This document shows positions 60,090-64,000 of a stretch of 64,000 nucleotides of DNA, one piece after another. Positions within the stretch are counted from its first letter, which is position 1; each line of letters starts with the position of its first letter. Position numbers and translations under genes: made by a program. Under the pieces are notes generated by a model, which saw only the letters and a list, made by a program, of their open reading frames with translations, did not search any database and had not been told where the DNA came from. Source of the stretch: Hyphomonadaceae bacterium UBA1933 (GTDB lineage Bacteria > Pseudomonadota > Alphaproteobacteria > Caulobacterales > Aquidulcibacteraceae); the NCBI GenBank assembly GCA_002337085.1, contig DDFH01000006.1:1021098-1085097 (forward strand), given 5' to 3'.

Positions 60090-61490
60090 TTAAACTGCGG
60101 CAATCGCGCTTAACAATGTTTCATTTATTTTTGGCTGCACCCTTGAAAGATTGCCGTAATTACAATCCACAAAGGCGCATTTTTGGGCTTTGGAGTAATA
60201 AATAAATTCACCATACCATAAAGTATTTGAACCATTATGCCAAATGCCACCATCGTCACGCCTGATGACACCAAGGGCGTAATTGCCACCAAATGGCGGG
60301 GTCTCAAGCCTGTCCCAACCTTGCGCAGCAAGGATATTATTTCGCCCCATACGTGCCTTTAGATATTTTATCATATCCTGGGCATTCATATTCAATGTTC
60401 CGGCAGGGCCAAGAACCGGTGGGTTATCAGAAATTATATCCTGTGGCTCGACGGCGACACGCTTATTCACACTGTCATCGAAATAATGCCCCATTGGTTG
60501 TTCGGTGACATCACGACCGCGCGGCGCGCCAAAATCCGCAGAAGTAATATTTAGCGGTCTAAAAATAAATTCTTTTAAAAGGGTTTCCCACGAGCGCCCC
60601 ATTTTATATTCGGCAATAGCCCCCGCAATTACAAAGCCACTATTGGAATATAGAAAAGTTTTACCCAATTCACCCGCAGGGGGTTGCGCAAAAACATTTG
60701 TCACATAATCCTTGCGCTGGCTCATGATGGGGGATTTGTTTTCTTTATATTCAAGCAATTTATCAACATCTAAATTGGCCTGTAATCCTGCGCGATGGGA
60801 TAAAAGATGTAAAAGGGTGATGTTTTTATAACCATCGGGAACATCAATATAATTGCCAAAGGTTTTTGAAATCGGCTCATCCCACTTTAGGATATTTTTT
60901 TCAACCAATATGGCAATCAAAAGCGCGGTAAAGGATTTGGTCATTGACCCCAAATGCCATTTATCATCAAGCTCCGCTTTTATATCATTATTGACCGAAC
61001 GAATACCGGAAACCATTGCTTTTGGCGCGGCATTGCCAGCCGCACTTATGGCGATTATGGCCGGCGCACCCGATTTTACCACCATTTCATCAAGCATATT
61101 TTGTGTTAATGGGGGCGCAAGTGGTGCTGCTTCATTGGCATTACGGCTAAAGATTAGGTTGAATTGTGCGCCTTGGGTAAAAGTTCCGATTATTTTGCCA
61201 TTTTGAAATTTGCCTTCATATTTTGCATTTACAGCGGCAAATTCGGCATAAATATTTTCGCCCTTAATCTTAAAATCCGATGCCGGAATTTTGGCATTAT
61301 TTTGTGAAATTGAATAAAGATTGGCGCTATCCACCCCCAAAATTTCAAGCCGTAATTTTAAAGTGGTAACGCCAACATCAAGATTGCCATACCAATCACC
61401 CATAATGGTATCTTGGGCATAGGTTGGAAGTGGCACGAGGCAAGAGGCAACAAAAATACCCGCATATTTTGAAAAATCACGCCGTTTCAT
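60090..61490 (-). CDS. Serine hydrolase (class C beta-lactamase fold) with N-terminal lipocalin-like domain
   Basis: 466 residues from the ATG at 61490 (GGAGACAGCA before it). Tat-like signal KRRDFSKYAGIFVASCLVPL. An N-terminal beta domain (about 28-115: GDWYGNLDVGVTTLKLRLEI, SANLYSISQNN, GKIIGTFTQG) is shared with the gene at 61565. The catalytic domain has SMTK (SxxK, about 183-186), YSNSG (YxN, about 275-279) and a late HNGSN (about 432-436), all consistent with an active acyl-serine enzyme such as an esterase or D-aminopeptidase; a true beta-lactamase role is not implied. Confidence 0.88.
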   Translation of the reverse strand: MKRRDFSKYAGIFVASCLVPLPTYAQDTIMGDWYGNLDVGVTTLKLRLEILGVDSANLYSISQNNAKIPASDFKIKGENIYAEFAAVNAKYEGKFQNGKIIGTFTQGAQFNLIFSRNANEAAPLAPPLTQNMLDEMVVKSGAPAIIAISAAGNAAPKAMVSGIRSVNNDIKAELDDKWHLGSMTKSFTALLIAILVEKNILKWDEPISKTFGNYIDVPDGYKNITLLHLLSHRAGLQANLDVDKLLEYKENKSPIMSQRKDYVTNVFAQPPAGELGKTFLYSNSGFVIAGAIAEYKMGRSWETLLKEFIFRPLNITSADFGAPRGRDVTEQPMGHYFDDSVNKRVAVEPQDIISDNPPVLGPAGTLNMNAQDMIKYLKARMGRNNILAAQGWDRLETPPFGGNYALGVIRRDDGGIWHNGSNTLWYGEFIYYSKAQKCAFVDCNYGNLSRVQPKINETLLSAIAAV

Positions 61491-61564
61491 TGCTGTCTCC
61501 ATAAGATGTTGCTTACTCTAAAAGCACTTATCAATTTGGTCAATATTATATGAAAAAGACAAAA

Positions 61565-61927
61565 TTATGCGCGGTGCATAATTATTTTAAAATCAGCGGC
61601 TTTGGCAGAACTTTGGGAAAATATGCCGATTATTTTTCCGCCCTTTAATTTACCAACAAAAGTCGCGTTGATTTCGTCAAAACGGAGCATAATTTCATTA
61701 TTATGGATTTGTAATTCATCGGAAACAATGGCGCGATTTGCCTGTGAAGTTGAATATAGGCTTGCAGTCTCTTGACCGATGACAAGTTTAATTGGGTATT
61801 TCATCTTGCTAGTAATGATTTCACCAGCCCAGTCACCATCCAATTTTGTGGCGGCAAAAGATAGTTTTGGCATTAAAGATGAAATAATCAAAGCGCCAGA
61901 AATTTTTATTAAACCACGTCTTTGCAA
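61565..61927 (-). CDS. Stand-alone copy of the serine hydrolase N-terminal domain
   Basis: 120 residues from a TTG start at 61927. I chose TTG because the leader GGAGATGGCA-TTG-CAAAGACG aligns base for base with GGAGACAGCA-ATG-AAACGGCG of the next gene, and the proteins then align without gaps from residue 1 (QRRGLIKISG with KRRDFSKYAG). An ATG at 61933 is too close to the GGAG. The secreted domain has GDWAGEIITSKMKYPIKLVI, SLYSTSQANRAI and GGKIIGIFSQS, matching residues about 28-115 of the neighbour. Likely a tandem partial duplication. Function unknown. Confidence 0.82.
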   Translation of the reverse strand: MQRRGLIKISGALIISSLMPKLSFAATKLDGDWAGEIITSKMKYPIKLVIGQETASLYSTSQANRAIVSDELQIHNNEIMLRFDEINATFVGKLKGGKIIGIFSQSSAKAADFKIIMHRA

Positions 61928-61960
61928 TGCCATCTCCTGAAAAATCCATCTCACTTTAAT

Positions 61961-62188
61961 TCAGTCTTCCAACAAATCAATATCATCTTTGATATATTCG
62001 AATAAATCAGATGGTTGGCAATCAAGATGATAACAAATTTTGCAAATGGTCGAAAAACGCACACCTTTTATCTTACCATTGCGCAATTGCGACATTTGGG
62101 TTTCAGAAAGCCCGATTGTTTGCGCTAAATCCTTTGCCCGCACTTTGCGTTTGGCAAGCATGACATCAAGGGTAACATTGATTGGCAT
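61961..62188 (-). CDS. XRE-family transcriptional regulator
   Basis: 75 residues, almost entirely a Cro/CI-type helix-turn-helix (about 10-62): KDLAQTIGLSETQMSQLRNG, then TICKICYHLDCQPSDLFEYI. This is the YozG-like short type that accompanies DUF2975 membrane proteins. Its start overlaps the DUF2975 stop as TAATG. Confidence 0.92.
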   Translation of the reverse strand: MPINVTLDVMLAKRKVRAKDLAQTIGLSETQMSQLRNGKIKGVRFSTICKICYHLDCQPSDLFEYIKDDIDLLED

Positions 62189-62706
62189 TAGACTATTTCA
62201 TCCAATTCAGCTCTAAGTTTTTGACCAATCTTTGCAACAGCGAACAATAATACACCCACAATGCCTGCCAGAAGATTTTGATTATCAATTCCAATTCGAC
62301 AGCAATGAAAAGTGCCGCGAAATAGGTCAATTAAAAATGGTTCTATGAATGCTGCGGTGATAAAACCAAAAAATAAATTTGAACCAACCACATTTAGTTG
62401 GGTTATTACCGAATTGGTAAATTTTTCACCATCTGAAATTTTTTTAAACAATTTTGCACAATTGAAAATCGCGATTGCGAAAAATGCCTGTGAAATTAGC
62501 GGAACCCAAAAGTTTGGATTTAGAACTGAAGATATTGTGTCATTGTAATTAAGAGTTAATTTGAAATGTCTGTCAATTAAACCAAACCCATATGCTCTTC
62601 CCATTATGGCGCAGATAATGAAATATATTCCTGCAAAAATCGAAAAGTATTTTACAAATTTTGCAAATCTTCGGATGCCATGTTTTTTTATATATGAATC
62701 TAACAT
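62188..62706 (-). CDS. DUF2975 membrane protein
   Basis: 172 residues from the ATG at 62706; the longer frame upstream would run through the 7-bp tandem repeat and is rejected. Four membrane helices (for example FSIFAGIYFIICAIMGRAYG and LLAGIVGVLLFAVAKI). DUF2975 genes regularly pair with a short XRE regulator, and here the two are fused by TAATG. Such pairs may respond to membrane stress; the function is not known. Confidence 0.85.
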   Translation of the reverse strand: MLDSYIKKHGIRRFAKFVKYFSIFAGIYFIICAIMGRAYGFGLIDRHFKLTLNYNDTISSVLNPNFWVPLISQAFFAIAIFNCAKLFKKISDGEKFTNSVITQLNVVGSNLFFGFITAAFIEPFLIDLFRGTFHCCRIGIDNQNLLAGIVGVLLFAVAKIGQKLRAELDEIV

Positions 62707-62780
62707 TTTGACTTTAATTTTCCTACACAACAGCTTGTTTTTGTAAATTTGCTTTGTAGGCTTTATGGAATTTGCCCAAG

Positions 62781-62806
62781 TGCAATATGCAATATGCAAT
62801 ATGCAA
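62781..62806. repeat. 3.7-copy 7-bp tandem repeat
   Basis: TGCAATA repeated three times plus TGCAA, perfect. It is 75-100 bases upstream of the DUF2975 start. Copy-number change would shift promoter or leader spacing by 7 bases, a pattern used by some phase-variable loci. Confidence 0.85.
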
Positions 62807-62856
62807 GCCAAAAGTAAAATAATTTAAGTTTTACTTAAAGTCAAATGGGTTTTAGT

Positions 62857-64000
62857 TTAACCTTCCAACGCTTCCAATTTTTCTAAAGCCTCTAAATATT
62901 CCGCCTCTAACTTCTCAAGGCGTTTTTGGTGCCAAGCTTGCGTTTTGGTTAAATCCATTGCCGCCTTGTGGTCTTTATTATAGCTGCCGGGGTCGGCGAG
63001 CTGGTTTTCGATTTGCGCGATTTTGTCTTGCTCAATCGCAATATCTTTTTCACACGCAGCAATTTTGCGTTTTAGGGTTTGGATTTGGTTATTACCCGCT
63101 TTTGGCTTGCCCCATTTTTCTTTGCCGTCTTTTGCAGGTTTTGCATCCGGGCGATCGGCGGTTAAAACCATTTGGCGATAATCGGATAAGTCACCGTCAT
63201 ATTGGCTCGCACGGCCATTAAATACCAACCACAAACTATCGGCACAGGCTTCAGCCAAATAAACATCGTGGGTAATAAGCAATATTGCACCACTAAAATC
63301 ATTTAGGGCGTGGATTAATGCCTCACGGCTATCGATATCCAAGTGGGATGTCGGCTCATCGAGTATTAGGATGTGCGGGCGGGCATAGGCAGTAATGCCA
63401 AGAAGCAACCGCACTTTTTCACCACCCGAAAGTTTTTCAACCTTGGTTGCGATTTTATCCTGCCCAAAGCCAATATTGGCGGCAATGGCGCGGTGTTTGG
63501 ATTCGCCCGCTTCGGGTTCAAGGTCTTTGATATGTTGTAAAACCGTATCACCTTCGCGTAATTCATCCATTGAATCTTGGGAGAAGTAGCCGATTTTGAT
63601 TTTATTACTGGCGCGTCTTTCGCCATTTAATAGTTTCAAACGTTCACCAATAGATTTCACAAGCGTGGTTTTACCCTGACCATTTGGTCCGATAATTACG
63701 ATGCGATCTTCATTATCAAGCCTAAAGTTCACGTTTTTAAGAACCGGTTGCCCCTTGATATAACCCAAATCAGCATCTTCAAGCTGAATAAGCGGGGAGG
63801 CGAGTTCAGGGGCTTCGTAGAAATGGAATGGAATTGCGCGGTCTTCAATCGGCACTTGAATATCCTGCATCTTTTCCATCATTTTGATGCGGGCTTGGGC
63901 TTGGCGTGCCTTTGACGCTTTGGCACGGAAACGATCCACAAATGCCTGAAGGTGGGCTTTGGCGGCGTCTTGTTTTGCCTTTTGCCCAGTTAAATTCGCC
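62857..64000 (-). CDS. ABC-F family ATPase, 5' part outside window
   Basis: The reading frame continues across the window edge (upstream residues read ANLTGQKAKQDAAKAHLQAF before VDRF), so the GTG at 63939 is not the true start. The visible part (about 380 residues) is the interdomain linker (AKASKARQAQARIKMMEKMQ) and the second ABC domain: Walker A GPNGQGKTT, signature LSGGEKVRL, Walker B HILILDEPTSHLD, H-loop ITHDVY. The C-terminal tail is a Lys/Glu coiled coil. ABC-F proteins act on the ribosome; this linker type is the Uup/YheS-like group. Confidence 0.93.
   Translation of the reverse strand, partial: ANLTGQKAKQDAAKAHLQAFVDRFRAKASKARQAQARIKMMEKMQDIQVPIEDRAIPFHFYEAPELASPLIQLEDADLGYIKGQPVLKNVNFRLDNEDRIVIIGPNGQGKTTLVKSIGERLKLLNGERRASNKIKIGYFSQDSMDELREGDTVLQHIKDLEPEAGESKHRAIAANIGFGQDKIATKVEKLSGGEKVRLLLGITAYARPHILILDEPTSHLDIDSREALIHALNDFSGAILLITHDVYLAEACADSLWLVFNGRASQYDGDLSDYRQMVLTADRPDAKPAKDGKEKWGKPKAGNNQIQTLKRKIAACEKDIAIEQDKIAQIENQLADPGSYNKDHKAAMDLTKTQAWHQKRLEKLEAEYLEALEKLEALEG

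Noticed and set aside
1..64000. CRISPR arrays, rRNA genes, phage genes or insertion-sequence transposases
   Set aside because: None seen; no regularly spaced repeats, rRNA sequence, integrase or transposase motifs in the window.

Overview
The window looks like chromosomal DNA from a low-GC (roughly 40% by eye), flagellated, holdfast-forming alphaproteobacterium of the Caulobacterales/Hyphomonadaceae type. The evidence is a Caulobacter-like hfs holdfast locus, flagellar genes in Caulobacter-like operons with a sigma-54 promoter, a FlbD/ftr-like palindrome and CtrA-type boxes (TTAA-N7-TTAAC), alphaproteobacterial marker families (DUF4167, DUF6468, MotE), and several TonB-dependent receptors. 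The species cannot be named from the sequence alone; low-GC relatives such as Hirschia or Hellea are possible.

Layout. 1-6210: end of an unknown gene, pth, rplY, a SulP transporter, a retropepsin-like secreted protein and prs. 6458-9731: an unknown helical protein, a cysteine synthase, an intergenic stretch with a 112-bp hairpin-rich repeat element, a small membrane ORF and a site-2 protease. 9784-16864: a TonB-dependent receptor, two tandem secreted paralogues with a CxxC motif, PPi-type phosphofructokinase, class II DAHP synthase and a small membrane protein. 17170-27501: the flagellar region, with flgF-flgG-flgA-flgH on the minus strand diverging from fliL-fliM-DUF6468-motE-TPR protein on the plus strand. 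27654-30818: ddl-ftsQ-ftsA. 30981-35641: a secreted phosphodiesterase, a degenerate Smr-like protein, a Sel1-repeat protein and a TadG-like von Willebrand factor A protein.

35643-43949 is the holdfast polysaccharide cluster: export protein (hfsD), chain-length/co-polymerase protein (hfsA), a degenerate BY-kinase-like ATPase (hfsB), polymerase-like membrane protein (hfsC), and in the opposite direction initiating transferase (hfsE), flippase (hfsF) and glycosyltransferase (hfsG). No hfsH deacetylase is present. tRNA-Ser(GCU) follows. 44600-49714 is a pectin-use locus: two CCGG-centred LacI-type operators, a TonB receptor, a lipoprotein esterase and a lipoprotein pectinesterase.

49800-64000 holds rsfS-rlmH-envC-ctpA (minus) diverging from hrcA-grpE (plus), a third TonB receptor, a DUF4167 gene with prmC, a beta-lactamase-fold serine hydrolase beside a stand-alone copy of its N-terminal domain, an XRE/DUF2975 pair and the 3' part of an ABC-F ATPase gene.

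How it fits together: the cell-cycle regulator CtrA appears to have sites both in the flgF/fliL divergent region and in the hfsD/hfsA divergent region, so motility and attachment may share a master regulator, as in Caulobacter. The TonB receptors and pectin enzymes point to scavenging of plant or algal polysaccharide.
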